Source of the DNA: Botrimarina colliarenosi
GTDB lineage: Bacteria > Planctomycetota > Planctomycetia > Pirellulales > Lacipirellulaceae
Direction of reading: 5' to 3'
Assembly (NCBI RefSeq): GCF_007859955.1
Contig: NZ_SJPR01000005.1
Coordinates: forward strand, 191,670 to 255,669
Length of the DNA: 64,000 nt
Shown: one piece after another, positions 27,522-36,124 of the stretch
Layout of the letters: the number at the start of each line of letters is the position of its first letter
Numbering within the stretch: position 1 is the first letter of the stretch
Notes under the pieces: model-generated
What the model was told of the DNA's origin: nothing
The model's input: only the letters and a program-made list of their open reading frames with translations
Databases searched by the model: none
Position numbers and translations under genes: made by a program

Positions 27522-28316
27522 ATGAAGCGGACTCTTCTCTCTTTGACGGTGATGGCGTCGTTGCAAGCGGCCGGCGCCGCCCGGGCGATCGAACTGCCCC
27601 AGATCGATAGCTTCGACACCCGAACTCCCGAGGTGTCGTTCGACGTCCCGGCGACGCTTACTTGCCGTGACGTAACGAGCGACGCGTTCCGGGCGACGCA
27701 CCCCGACCAGCGGCTTGTCGCGGTCGAGGCGCCGGTGTCGCTCCTGCTGTTCCATGGCCTGGCGAACAAGGTCGATGACATCGTCGTGGAGATCGATGGC
27801 GGCGACGCCGGTCTGACCGTTTACGACTACGCCCCTCGCACGGAACTGACCAGCGAACTTTCGAAGCCGACCGAATTCAAAGAGACGACGGCCGCCGAGA
27901 AATCGATTGGGGCCACGATCGGGGCGAAGCTCGCCCCCGAGGTGGCGCTAACGCCGACGCTGTCGGCCGGCTCGTCGAAGGCCCAGTCACAAACCGTGAC
28001 GCGTAGCGAGCTCCCGCCGAAGCAGGCCGTCATTGTCAGCGGCACCACCGGCGGCCGCAGCGGTGTCTACTACAAGCTGCGTCGATCGTCGCAATCGACG
28101 CTCGAAGGCGAACGGACCTTCACAGTGACGTTCGCGGCTCCCCTCGACTGGCAGGGGGGCGCCATCGAGGTGCGCTGCCTCGCCCGGGGCGAGAAGCGCT
28201 GGCTGTTCGTCGATCAACGCCGTGTCTGGAACCAGACGGCGCAACCGGTTGAGCTACGGCTCGTGAGTCACACGGTGGCGAAGCCGGAGATGGAAGAGCC
28301 GCCCGCCTCCGAGTAA
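27522..28316 (+). CDS. Secreted protein of unknown family
   Basis: A 264-residue protein with a signal peptide (MKRTLLSLTVMASLQAAGAARA) and a predicted beta-rich mature part (VSFDVPATLTCRDVTS, RLVAVEAPVSLLLFHG, DDIVVEIDGGDAGLTVYDYAPRTEL). The central GATIGAKLAPEVALTPTLSAG segment and FTVTFAAPLDWQGGAIEVRC are visible. No catalytic motif or named family is recognised. ATG has an imperfect purine-rich stretch (GAAGCAGACGGAG) upstream. It lies 43 bases after the AcpH-like gene. Confidence 0.65.
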   Translation: MKRTLLSLTVMASLQAAGAARAIELPQIDSFDTRTPEVSFDVPATLTCRDVTSDAFRATHPDQRLVAVEAPVSLLLFHGLANKVDDIVVEIDGGDAGLTVYDYAPRTELTSELSKPTEFKETTAAEKSIGATIGAKLAPEVALTPTLSAGSSKAQSQTVTRSELPPKQAVIVSGTTGGRSGVYYKLRRSSQSTLEGERTFTVTFAAPLDWQGGAIEVRCLARGEKRWLFVDQRRVWNQTAQPVELRLVSHTVAKPEMEEPPASE

Positions 28317-28334
28317 GCCGGGCTTCTCCGGCAA

Positions 28335-28369
28335 TAAAAAAGGGCCCGGCCAATTGCTTGGCCGGGCCC
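28335..28369 (-). terminator. Rho-independent terminator of the DUF4394/PEP-CTERM gene
   Basis: GGGCCCGGCCAA (28342-28353) pairs perfectly with TTGGCCGGGCCC (28358-28369) around a 4-base loop. On the minus strand the stem is followed by TTTTTTATTG. It serves the minus-strand gene ending at 28414 and sits just past the plus-strand stop at 28316. Confidence 0.92.
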
Positions 28370-28413
28370 GCTGTCGATCACGATGTCGTCTCACCTCAGG
28401 TGGAAGCGAAGCT

Positions 28414-29280
28414 CTAGCTGCGACGACGCAGCGACAGGCTCCCGACGCCAAGCAGCCCGGCGAGGGCGAGCGAAGTCGGCTCCGGAATTGAGGCGACGGC
28501 GATCGAGGTGATGATGGCCCCGCCACCGACTTCACCGACCGGCGACCCAGCGCCCGTCACCAAATCGACGGTCCAGAAGGTCGTCCGCGACGTCGACGAA
28601 TCTTCGATCGCCATGTACGCGATCCCGGTGTCGCTCGAGATGTCGAAGCCACCGGTGCTGGTGACATCGGTGCCCAGCGGACCGACCGTGCCGAGTGTGC
28701 CCGCCGAGTTGGCTTGGGTGACCAACAGGTCGAGGCCGGCGTCGACGCCGTAGAGCTGGGTCGAGGTCGCCCCAGCGAAGCTGTTGGTGTAGGCCGAGTG
28801 GACGACGTTCGGGTCGGTCCCGTTGTTCGAGTCGCCGGCGCCGTAGAAGACGTCGGTCACAACCGTCGCCGTGCCGTCGTTCGGGTTCAAGACGAAGTTC
28901 TTGTTGACGTCCGAGACAAGCCGGATCCGGTCGATCACGGGATTGAAGTCAAAGCCGAAGCTCGATCCGTTGATCGGCGGCGCAAACGGGCCGGCGCCGA
29001 CCAGCGAGACGGCCGCCGTCGACGTGCTCAGCGTGTAGAGACGGCTGCTGCTGCCGAGGGCGTAGAGGTCACCCGTTGCGGGGCGGAAGTCGATCCCCAG
29101 AATCGTTTCGTTGCTCTGCAATCCGCTGACCGGCGAACCCGAGAGGAGATTGCCTGGCGTCGCGGAGTCCCAGCTCACCAGGAACTGGTTATCGGTGATG
29201 CCGTAGACGGTTTCGGCGGTGGCCGCCGTGGGGAGGGACGTCGCCACCAGGGCGATTAGCAGTAGGGGTCGTAGGGACAT
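28414..29280 (-). CDS. DUF4394-type protein with PEP-CTERM sorting signal
   Basis: A 288-residue secreted protein. The ATG at 29280 precedes a signal peptide (MSLRPLLLIALVATSLPTAATA). The body has the DUF4394 beta-propeller-like pattern: ETVYGITDNQFLVSWD, ILGIDFRPATGDLYALGSS, GFDFNPVIDRIRLVSDVNKN. The C-terminus is a full PEP-CTERM signal: IPEPTS, hydrophobic helix LALAGLLGVGSLSL, then RRRS. Such proteins are processed by exosortase and attached to the cell surface or matrix; no exosortase gene is visible here. It is monocistronic with its own terminator. Confidence 0.9.
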   Translation of the reverse strand: MSLRPLLLIALVATSLPTAATAETVYGITDNQFLVSWDSATPGNLLSGSPVSGLQSNETILGIDFRPATGDLYALGSSSRLYTLSTSTAAVSLVGAGPFAPPINGSSFGFDFNPVIDRIRLVSDVNKNFVLNPNDGTATVVTDVFYGAGDSNNGTDPNVVHSAYTNSFAGATSTQLYGVDAGLDLLVTQANSAGTLGTVGPLGTDVTSTGGFDISSDTGIAYMAIEDSSTSRTTFWTVDLVTGAGSPVGEVGGGAIITSIAVASIPEPTSLALAGLLGVGSLSLRRRS

Positions 29281-29506
29281 GGCAGTAGCTCTCGTAGGGA
29301 AGCGGAGGAAGAAGTTCGGCAGCAACTCGGAGGACGACCGCCGAGTGGACGCGGGAGTTACGGCTGACCCCGACCCCCAGATTGAAGAATTTGTAATAAT
29401 TGCCCGGTGGGGCTAAACCATCGCCTCGTTGGCGGTTGATTGACCAGATTGGTCCGCAGAACTACGGTAGAAGCTTGGCTTCCCGCTTTTTTTTGACTTT
29501 CTCGCC

Positions 29507-30109
29507 ATGGTCTTGCCCTCCACTCGCTGGCGCCGTCGGGTCGGCTTGTCCGGCGGAGGGGTTGCCTTCGGTCTCCTGCTGTCACTCGGCTCGGGGTGCG
29601 ACGTCGCTGGAAACCACGCCGGTTCGGCGCCCGCGACAAGCTCAGCGAAGAGTTCTTCCCCAAGTCCGGCTGCGGTAACGGACCACGTCTCTGACAGCAG
29701 CCTGGCGAGCGACTGGGACCTCTCCGCCGCAGAAGTTGTTCAGGAGCAGATGACGGCGCTCGCCGCTTGGCATGAGAAGCCGGACGCCTCGAAGCGAGCG
29801 TTCAGTTTCGCGTCGCCGGGGAACCAAGCCGTGACCGGCCCGTTGAGTAAGTTTGAAGGCCTCGTCGAATCGGAGGCCTACGGTCCGCTCACGAGTAACC
29901 AGGGCTTTGTGGTCGGCGAGTCGGTGGAGAAAGAAGGCGCCGCCACGGTGCTCGTCACGCTCATCGGCCCAACGGGCGAGCTGGTGGCGTACCGGTTCTA
30001 TCTCAGCCGACAAGAGAGCGAGCCTCACCGCCGTTGGATGACCGACGCGGTCTATCGCTTCCGGCCCGCGGCGTCCGGCGACGTCTCGCCGACGTTCCCC
30101 ACGATCTGA
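29507..30109 (+). CDS. DUF4864-like lipoprotein
   Basis: A 200-residue protein with a lipoprotein signal: basic n-region, hydrophobic GVAFGLLLSLGSGC with the cysteine at the lipobox. After a Ser/Ala-rich linker comes a DUF4864-like domain (QMTALAAWHEKPDASKRAFSFASPGNQ, KFEGLVESEAYGPL, VVGESVEKEGAATVLVTLIG, RFYLSRQES.....RRWMTDAVYRF). The FASPG segment and overall spacing match that family as I know it. Function unknown. It sits 27 bases upstream of the sigma factor gene and could be co-transcribed, linking it to envelope-stress control by inference. Confidence 0.7.
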   Translation: MVLPSTRWRRRVGLSGGGVAFGLLLSLGSGCDVAGNHAGSAPATSSAKSSSPSPAAVTDHVSDSSLASDWDLSAAEVVQEQMTALAAWHEKPDASKRAFSFASPGNQAVTGPLSKFEGLVESEAYGPLTSNQGFVVGESVEKEGAATVLVTLIGPTGELVAYRFYLSRQESEPHRRWMTDAVYRFRPAASGDVSPTFPTI

Positions 30110-30136
30110 GTCCCCCCGCACGGGTGCGCGTCCACG

Positions 30137-30778
30137 ATGCGGTCGATTGGTCTCTCCTCCTCCTCGCCCGGTGATCCCGGCGTCGAATGCCCGCCCGACG
30201 CGGACGACGCTGCGCTGGTAGGGGCGGTTGCGGAGGGGGATCGCAACGCCTTTGCGGCTCTTTACGACCGTCATGTTCCGCGGGTTTACGGGATGGCGTT
30301 ACGCATCGTCCGTCGGGAAGCCGAAGCCGAAGCGGTTGTCTCCGACGTTTTCTTGTCGCTATGGGGCCAGCCGCAGCGTTTTGACCCATCCCGCGGCCCG
30401 CTACGGACGTACCTAATTGTGCTAGCGCGGAGTCGGGCGCTCGATCGACTCCGAGCGGGCGCCACCCGAGCCGACCACACCGAGGCCGCGGCGACCGATT
30501 CCGGCCAGAGTCACGCCGACCGTGAGAAAGCGACCCGACCGGATCAACAAGCGATGCAGCTCGAGCGAAGCGCCCTGGTGCGTGCCGCGGTCGAGCAACT
30601 CGACACCAAACAACGAACCCCCCTCGAACTGGCTTACTTTGAAGGGCTCACCCACGCTGAGATCGCCGACCGGCTCGACGAGCCACTCGGAACCATCAAG
30701 ACCCGTATCCGCACGGCCATGAGCGCCCTTCGCGGCGTGCTCCGAACGTTGGGAGGGGACCGCGATGGCATGCCGTGA
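30137..30778 (+). CDS. ECF-type RNA polymerase sigma factor
   Basis: A 213-residue sigma-70-family factor. Region 2 is about 30-95 (NAFAALYDRHVPRVYGMALRIVRREAEAEAVVSDVFLSLW, RFDPSRGPLRTYLIVLARSRALDRLR). Region 4 is about 150-200 (AVEQLDTKQRTPLELAYFEGLTHAEIADRLDEPLGTIKTRIRTAM). The stop overlaps the start of the anti-sigma gene by 14 bases, the usual sigma/anti-sigma coupling. It resembles the SigK-like group by its GRGPLRTYLI-type motif, but group assignment needs a search. Confidence 0.93.
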   Translation: MRSIGLSSSSPGDPGVECPPDADDAALVGAVAEGDRNAFAALYDRHVPRVYGMALRIVRREAEAEAVVSDVFLSLWGQPQRFDPSRGPLRTYLIVLARSRALDRLRAGATRADHTEAAATDSGQSHADREKATRPDQQAMQLERSALVRAAVEQLDTKQRTPLELAYFEGLTHAEIADRLDEPLGTIKTRIRTAMSALRGVLRTLGGDRDGMP

Positions 30779-31559
30779 TATCCAGCCTCTCCTAACCGAC
30801 TACGCCGCGGGCGCCGCAACGCCCGAGGAACGACGCCTTGTGGAAACCCATCTCGCCGAGGGCTGCCATGTGTGCACCAACGAATTAGCCGCGCTGGAGG
30901 AAGCGGCAATGATGCTGTTCGACGCCGAGCCGCTGCCGACGCCGCCGCCCCGGTTGCGCGCGGCGGTGCTGTCCGCGATCGAAGCCCATCCCCAAGAGGT
31001 CCAGCCGCTATTCATTGAACGGCCGGCCACCGTCGCGCCCGCCTCGAAGCCAGCGCGGCGTTGGCAGACGGCGCTCGCCTTGGCGGCGTGTCTGTCGGCG
31101 ATCGCGTTCTTTGTGAATACGGTCCGCAACAACCGGGCGGCGCCGCAGGCGGCGATCGACGCGGTCGCCCAGGCGTGGCGAGAGCGTGTCCAAGAGAGCG
31201 AGCGACAGCTCGGAGTTCGCGGCGCCAAGTTGGTGAGCCTCTCGATCGACCCGTTCCAGAACGCCGTCGTGACGCACTTGTTGTACGACTCGCTGTCCGA
31301 GCAGCTGCACCTGTGGGCGACTCGCAACCCGATCTCCGCCAACGCCGAGCCCAATTGGGCATGGGTGCTCGACGCCGACGGCGCGGTGATCGCCAAGGGG
31401 CGACTCGCGCCGGCCAGCTTGGGGCGCCTCGTGGCGGTTCTCGACATCGGACCGCTGGAAACCGAAACGGCCGAGGTCCTGCTCACCGTGGAGGACGACG
31501 TTCCCACCGAGCGGCCGAGCGACGACGTCGTTGAGCAGGGCGTGTTACGGATCCGCTAA
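30765..31559 (+). CDS. Membrane-anchored zinc-finger anti-sigma factor
   Basis: A 264-residue partner of the preceding sigma factor. The N-terminal anti-sigma domain has the HxxxCxxC zinc motif in VETHLAEGCHVCTNELAALEEA. A single membrane segment follows (about 97-115, TALALAACLSAIAFFVNTV). The periplasmic domain resembles RskA (LVSLSIDPFQNAVVTHLLYDS, NWAWVLDADGAVIAKGRL). The ATG overlaps the sigma gene end (ATGGCATGCCGTGA), indicating translational coupling. It likely holds the sigma factor at the membrane until a signal releases it. Confidence 0.9.
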   Translation: MACRDIQPLLTDYAAGAATPEERRLVETHLAEGCHVCTNELAALEEAAMMLFDAEPLPTPPPRLRAAVLSAIEAHPQEVQPLFIERPATVAPASKPARRWQTALALAACLSAIAFFVNTVRNNRAAPQAAIDAVAQAWRERVQESERQLGVRGAKLVSLSIDPFQNAVVTHLLYDSLSEQLHLWATRNPISANAEPNWAWVLDADGAVIAKGRLAPASLGRLVAVLDIGPLETETAEVLLTVEDDVPTERPSDDVVEQGVLRIR

Positions 31560-31853
31560 TCCGTTACTCGGTGTTACGTCGGCTATTTCTTGCGCTTTGC
31601 ATTTGCCCGCAAGGCTCGCCGCCAGACAGACCAGTGAGGGCCCCCCGAGAGAGGCGCTCTCACCAACAATCTGTCGGACTAAGTAGACCTCGAATAGCGC
31701 CGAGAATTCGGTTCTCCGCATTGAAGCCGACGCCGGGCGCCCCCCCCCTTCGCTAGTCGTAAGCTTCTGGTGGCCGTGCGACGCTTGCCGCGCGCCACCG
31801 ACACGCCATGTGACACGACCGGTAGCTAGTCGATTCGCGCAATTCAAAACAGC

Positions 31854-32273
31854 ATGTTTAATATCCTACTCGTCGACGACGACGCCTTGGTGCTCAAGTC
31901 CGTCAGCCGGGCGCTCAACTTCATCTACTACGTCGCGACCGCGTACAGCGTCACCGAGGCGGAGACGCTCCTGGCCGGAGCGAGTCCCTTCCGGGTGGTT
32001 GTAACCGACATCCGGATGCCGGGTGACGATGGTTTCAAATTGCTTGAGCGGTGCGGTCCGAAGTACCCCGATACGCGTTTCATTGTTCTGAGCGGGTGCC
32101 AGGACGTCGCGACGGTGCGTCGTATCGAGGCGTCGCCGTACGTTTTTCGCTTCCTACAAAAGCCCGCCAGCGTAAGCGACATCGCCACCGCAATGATCGA
32201 CGCACGGCGGTCGTTGGGACTCGACGAGGACCCAACACCGGCGTTCGAAGTGACGGGGTCGATCTCTTATTGA
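31854..32273 (+). CDS. Single-domain response regulator
   Basis: A 139-residue CheY-like receiver: acidic pocket LLVDDDALV, phosphoacceptor Asp52 in VVTDIRMPGDDG, the Ser80 switch residue and Lys103 in FLQKPAS. A short C-terminal extension of about 20 residues has no output domain. The cognate kinase is not in the window. The roughly 295-base gap upstream shows no gene; it may carry the promoter. Confidence 0.92.
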   Translation: MFNILLVDDDALVLKSVSRALNFIYYVATAYSVTEAETLLAGASPFRVVVTDIRMPGDDGFKLLERCGPKYPDTRFIVLSGCQDVATVRRIEASPYVFRFLQKPASVSDIATAMIDARRSLGLDEDPTPAFEVTGSISY

Positions 32274-32547
32274 GGTTTCAAGCATCGGCCCCGACGGGGT
32301 GATTGGGCGGCTTCGTCACCGAGTCGCTTGAGCGACGACCATGTCGGCGGCTAGGCAGGGCGCCCCCTCGTCGATTGAAGGCGCCGCTGTCCCGCCGATT
32401 GCGTGGGCGGCAGTCGCCCCCTCCGATCCCGTCGCCGCTCTCTGGTATTCCGTAGGGGAACCTGACAACAATGAGGGCCAGCCGGCCGTCGGTCGCCCCG
32501 TCGTTGCGGAGCGGCGGGGCCCGTTCTTATCTCCGAGGAAGATCCCT

Positions 32548-34218
32548 GTGCCCTACTCTTTTTGTGCGTTGGTGTCGGCCGGCTTTGCGCTTCTCGTGAT
32601 GGGCGGCGTCGCCGAGGCTCAAGTCGATCCCGACAACTTCGCCGAAGAGCGGCTCGACTTCCCCATCGCGGACGGCCCCTTTGAGCCGACGTGGGAATCG
32701 ATCGCCGAAAAGCATCCGGGCGCCCCCGCCTGGTTCCGCGACGCCAAGTTCGGCGTCTGGATCCACTGGGGACCCCAGGCCGCGGGACGCTCGAACGATT
32801 GGTACGCCAAGAAGATGTACCTCGAAGAAGAGAAGGCCTACACCAATCATCTCAAGAACTTCGGTCACCCCTCCGAGTTCGGCTACAAGGACGTCCTCAA
32901 CCAATGGCGGACGCCCGAGTTCGACGCCGCGGCGACCATGAAGCGGTTCCGCGAGGCCGGCTTCCGCTACGCCAATATCATGGGGGTCCACCACGACAAC
33001 TTCGACCTGTGGGATTCGAAGCACCAGCCGTGGAACTCGGTGAACGTCGGCCCAAAGCGAGACATCGTCGGCGAATGGGTGGCGGCCGCGAAGGCCGAGG
33101 GGATCCGCTACGGCATCTCGTTCCACCACGAGTACACCTGGTGGTGGTGGCAGCCGGCGTTTGGCGCCGACACACGGGGACCGCTCGCCGGGGTCCCGTA
33201 CGATGGCGTTCTCACCGCCGCCGACGGCAAGGGGAAGTGGTGGGACGGCCTCGACCCGGCCCGACTCTATGGCCGGAAGCTCGACGGCTATCCCGAGTAC
33301 GAGCCGATCCACCTCATCGCTCATGGCCGCGAGGGCGTTTTCAACAAGCACCTGCCGTACGCGCGGCAATACGCCACGCAGTGGGCCGAGCGCATCATGG
33401 ATGCGGTCGATCAGTACGACCCCGACTTCATTTACACCGACGGTAATTCCAGCCAGCCGTTCAGCGGCAAAAAGAGCGGGTCGGGCTACAAGTGCGACGC
33501 CGCCCAGCGCGTCGTGGCGGACTTCTTCAACCGCACGGTCGAACGCCGCGACGAGATCGACACCTTCGCCATTATTAAGTTCAGCAAGCCCCAGCCGGGG
33601 CTCGCCTCGACCTCCGAGAGCCGGATCCCCAGCGGCAAGCAGGCCGACCGCCAGTGGATGGGCGAGCTGGCCATCGGCGGCTGGTTCTACGAGCCGGGCT
33701 TCTACTACGACGCCGCCACCGTGGTCCGCGGCTTGCTCGAGTTCGCGTCGCGCGACGGTAACTTCGCGGTATCGATCCCGTTGACGCCCGAGGGAGGTTT
33801 TGACCCCGGCGTGCCGGCCATGCTCGACGGACTCGGCCGCTGGACCACGATCAACGGCGAGGGGATCTACGGATCGAAGGCGTGGAAGGCCTCGCGCGAA
33901 GGCGATCGGACGCTCCCACGGGGCGGGCTCGGCAAGAAGCAAGCGGAGTACCGGTTCACCGCCGACGACCTCCGTTACACCGAAGGCAAAGACGGGTCGC
34001 TCTACGTCTGGTGCATGACCGTGCCGCCGGCCGGCGCCAAGCTGCGGGCCGCCTTGATGGGACGCGCCGCCGGCCTGCTCGACGCCGATCCGAAGCGTAT
34101 CGAGTTGCTCGGCTCCGACGCGGTCGTTGAATGGAACCGCGATGACGAAGCGCTCTGGATCACCTGTCCCGACACAACGGCTTCGGAATACGCCCTTGGC
34201 TTCAAGCTCACATGGTGA
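32548..34218 (+). CDS. Alpha-L-fucosidase (GH29), secreted
   Basis: A 556-residue glycoside hydrolase. I chose the GTG at 32548 because GAGGAAG lies about 8 bases upstream and a signal peptide follows (VPYSFCALVSAGFALLVMGGVAEA). An in-frame ATG at 32341 adds a non-signal leader. GH29 features: PAWFRDAKFGVWIHWGPQA, KRFREAGFRYANIMGVHHDNFDLW, GEWVAAAKAEGIRYGISFHH and DPDFIYTDGN, whose Asp is the expected nucleophile. Marine planctomycetes use fucosidases on algal polysaccharides. No sulfatase is adjacent. Confidence 0.92.
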   Translation: MPYSFCALVSAGFALLVMGGVAEAQVDPDNFAEERLDFPIADGPFEPTWESIAEKHPGAPAWFRDAKFGVWIHWGPQAAGRSNDWYAKKMYLEEEKAYTNHLKNFGHPSEFGYKDVLNQWRTPEFDAAATMKRFREAGFRYANIMGVHHDNFDLWDSKHQPWNSVNVGPKRDIVGEWVAAAKAEGIRYGISFHHEYTWWWWQPAFGADTRGPLAGVPYDGVLTAADGKGKWWDGLDPARLYGRKLDGYPEYEPIHLIAHGREGVFNKHLPYARQYATQWAERIMDAVDQYDPDFIYTDGNSSQPFSGKKSGSGYKCDAAQRVVADFFNRTVERRDEIDTFAIIKFSKPQPGLASTSESRIPSGKQADRQWMGELAIGGWFYEPGFYYDAATVVRGLLEFASRDGNFAVSIPLTPEGGFDPGVPAMLDGLGRWTTINGEGIYGSKAWKASREGDRTLPRGGLGKKQAEYRFTADDLRYTEGKDGSLYVWCMTVPPAGAKLRAALMGRAAGLLDADPKRIELLGSDAVVEWNRDDEALWITCPDTTASEYALGFKLTW

Positions 34219-34260
34219 GCGTGAGCACGACGTGCTGGGGTTCCTGACGGGGGAGATCGC

Positions 34261-34282
34261 CCGCGGCTAGCGCCGACGGCTC
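34261..34282. repeat. Single arm of the GCTAGCGCCGACGGCTC repeat
   Basis: Twenty-two bases match one arm of the repeats at 22572-22641 and 26199-26277, but no complementary arm is found nearby. It may be a decayed or half element. Confidence 0.6.
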
Positions 34283-34370
34283 GCGAAGAGTTGACCAGCG
34301 CTTGAATCGCAAGCGCGAACCTCCGGCCGAACGGCTTTTCGGATCGCAATCGTTACGAATCGATCCCAAC

Positions 34371-34417
34371 AAAAAAACCGCGTCGCCTCTTCCTGCTACC
34401 AGGAAGAAGCGACGCGG
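34371..34417 (-). terminator. Rho-independent terminator of the second PEP-CTERM gene
   Basis: CCGCGTCGC (34378-34386) pairs with GCGACGCGG (34409-34417), with an inner CTTCCT/AGGAAG stem. On the minus strand it is followed by a run of seven T (A-run 34371-34377). It lies just past the stop at 34445. Confidence 0.92.
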
Positions 34418-34444
34418 AATCGATGGTTTTCGATCGCTTCGTCC

Positions 34445-35332
34445 TTAGCGGGCTGCGCGACGGCGTACGCGGCCAGCCAGTGCAACACCGACCAACGCCA
34501 GCAAGCCGGCGGTCGGTTCGGGGACCGTCACGCCAACATCGGCGAGCGACGTGCCGAGGCGGATTTCGTCGATGGCGAAATCGGCGTACTGGCCAGCCGA
34601 GCTGGTGTTGCCTGAGAAGATGCGGACGCGACCGAACAGATAGTCGTGGTTATTCCCTTCCGCTTGCGACAGTTCGACATCCGGCGCGCCGAGCGGCCCG
34701 TTGAGGCTTGGGTTGATCCACATCCGGGCCTCGTCGGTCGAAACGCCGGGGCCTTCGCCGTCGGTGTCGTCGTTGACAACAAACTCCATCAGGACGAAGG
34801 CCTGATTGGTGATCGGTTCGGCCGACTCTTCGAGGAAGTTGCCTGACCCGTCGGAGAACATCGCCCAATTGTAGAGCTGGTTGGGCGAGGCGGTGGTCGC
34901 CTTGCCGGCGCTCAGTCGTTCGTCGCCGCTCGTGCCGAACCCCTTGTGGATCTGGAAGCTGCTGGCCCGGACGGTATTGTCGTCTAGAGTGCCATGCGGC
35001 GAGAGCCGCTGACCGATAAAGCTGATGTAGTAGGTTCCGGCGCCATACTCGGCGGCGAAGTCGCGGTAGGCCGAGATCGATCCGCCCGATCCGCTAATCA
35101 AGGCCGAGTTTCCGGCTGTCGGGAGCGAGCCGTAGCTGAGGCTCCCCGGCACGACCGACCCGGCCGACCAAGCGCCGCCCCATCCGGAGCCGCCGTTCTG
35201 GCCGGCGAGACTCCCTTCGGCGTAGTCGAAGCCTTCGTAGGCGAGCAGGGCGGCTTCGGTCCGTCCAGACAAGGCGACTGCCGCTGCAAATGCGAAAAGA
35301 CCGAAGCAAATCTGACTGGTTCGATAACTCAT
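34445..35332 (-). CDS. PEP-CTERM sorting-domain protein, lectin-like body
   Basis: A 295-residue secreted protein. The ATG at 35332 is favoured over one five codons upstream by GGAG 10 bases before it. Signal peptide MSYRTSQICFGLFAFAAAVALSGRTEA. The body is beta-rich (LLAYEGFDYAEGSLAGQNGG, WGGAWSAGS, YYISFIGQRLS, ADFAIDEIRLGTSLADV), a pattern seen in concanavalin-like planctomycete surface proteins. The C-terminus has VPEPTAG, a hydrophobic helix and RVRRRAAR, a complete PEP-CTERM signal. It is the second exosortase substrate in the window. Ligand unknown. Confidence 0.88.
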   Translation of the reverse strand: MSYRTSQICFGLFAFAAAVALSGRTEAALLAYEGFDYAEGSLAGQNGGSGWGGAWSAGSVVPGSLSYGSLPTAGNSALISGSGGSISAYRDFAAEYGAGTYYISFIGQRLSPHGTLDDNTVRASSFQIHKGFGTSGDERLSAGKATTASPNQLYNWAMFSDGSGNFLEESAEPITNQAFVLMEFVVNDDTDGEGPGVSTDEARMWINPSLNGPLGAPDVELSQAEGNNHDYLFGRVRIFSGNTSSAGQYADFAIDEIRLGTSLADVGVTVPEPTAGLLALVGVALAGRVRRRAAR

Positions 35333-36124
35333 ACGATGACACTCCATGAGACCAAGTCACTGCGCAACGAAATTACAACCCTCGGATTTCTACCGAGAGG
35401 GCGTCACGTGTCGCAGCGAAGAAGAAAAGAACAGTACGCAACCGATGCATTAGAAAAGGACCATCGATTCGCACCCCACCTTGGGCGCAATCGACTGCCA
35501 CGAAGATAACCAGTGCAGCTACGCACAGCGACGGCGAAATATTGCACTCTTGCGAGTATCTGCTTTACGCCGAAGTGGTACGCAGCGCTTTGATGGATGA
35601 CGGTTCTAGGTCCATTAGCGGTCGTTCATTTGACCTTGCGATGAGTGGGACACCAATCTCCTGCCGTTCTGTCCAGGCCTACTAAAACAGACCGCGTCGC
35701 TAGAGCAAGGGTTTGTCTTGAAACAAGTCGTGTAACGTTCTCCTGTATCCTCAGAAGAGCCAGGTTGGCTTCGGTCGAGGAGACGCGATTTGCCCCCTCG
35801 CATAGCGACGACCGAGGCGTGGAAGCTGCTTGGTGACGGATCTGTCGCGACGCCTTCGCGACAGCTTCGTGGGTCATGCTGCGTTCACTCGTCTTGACCT
35901 CTGGCCGCCATGGAGCGGCGATCTGCCGGGTGCGAAGTGCCGATCGGCACGTCGTAGCGAACGAAGCCGGTACGGACCCCGCGGTGGCCCCTGCGTCCGC
36001 AATTTCGTAGGCCGGAACGCGGTTTCGGCGGCTTTTCGGCCATGCTCGCTACGTTGTTGGCGGGGACGACGACGGCTAAATTGGCGGGTTCTCGACCGCA
36101 GTCTATAGCCTCCTGCCTCACTCC
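35333..36124. other. Long intergenic region, no gene supported
   Basis: About 790 bases, AT-richer in its first half. It must contain the promoter of the PEP-CTERM gene (minus) and of galE (plus). A perfect 14-base palindrome GTGCCGATCGGCAC lies at 35937-35950 and could be an operator. Short open frames here lack ribosome sites and family matches. Confidence 0.45.

Noticed and set aside
35626..35877. Small minus-strand frame in the region before galE
   Set aside because: No ribosome site, no recognisable motif, and codon use unlike neighbouring genes.
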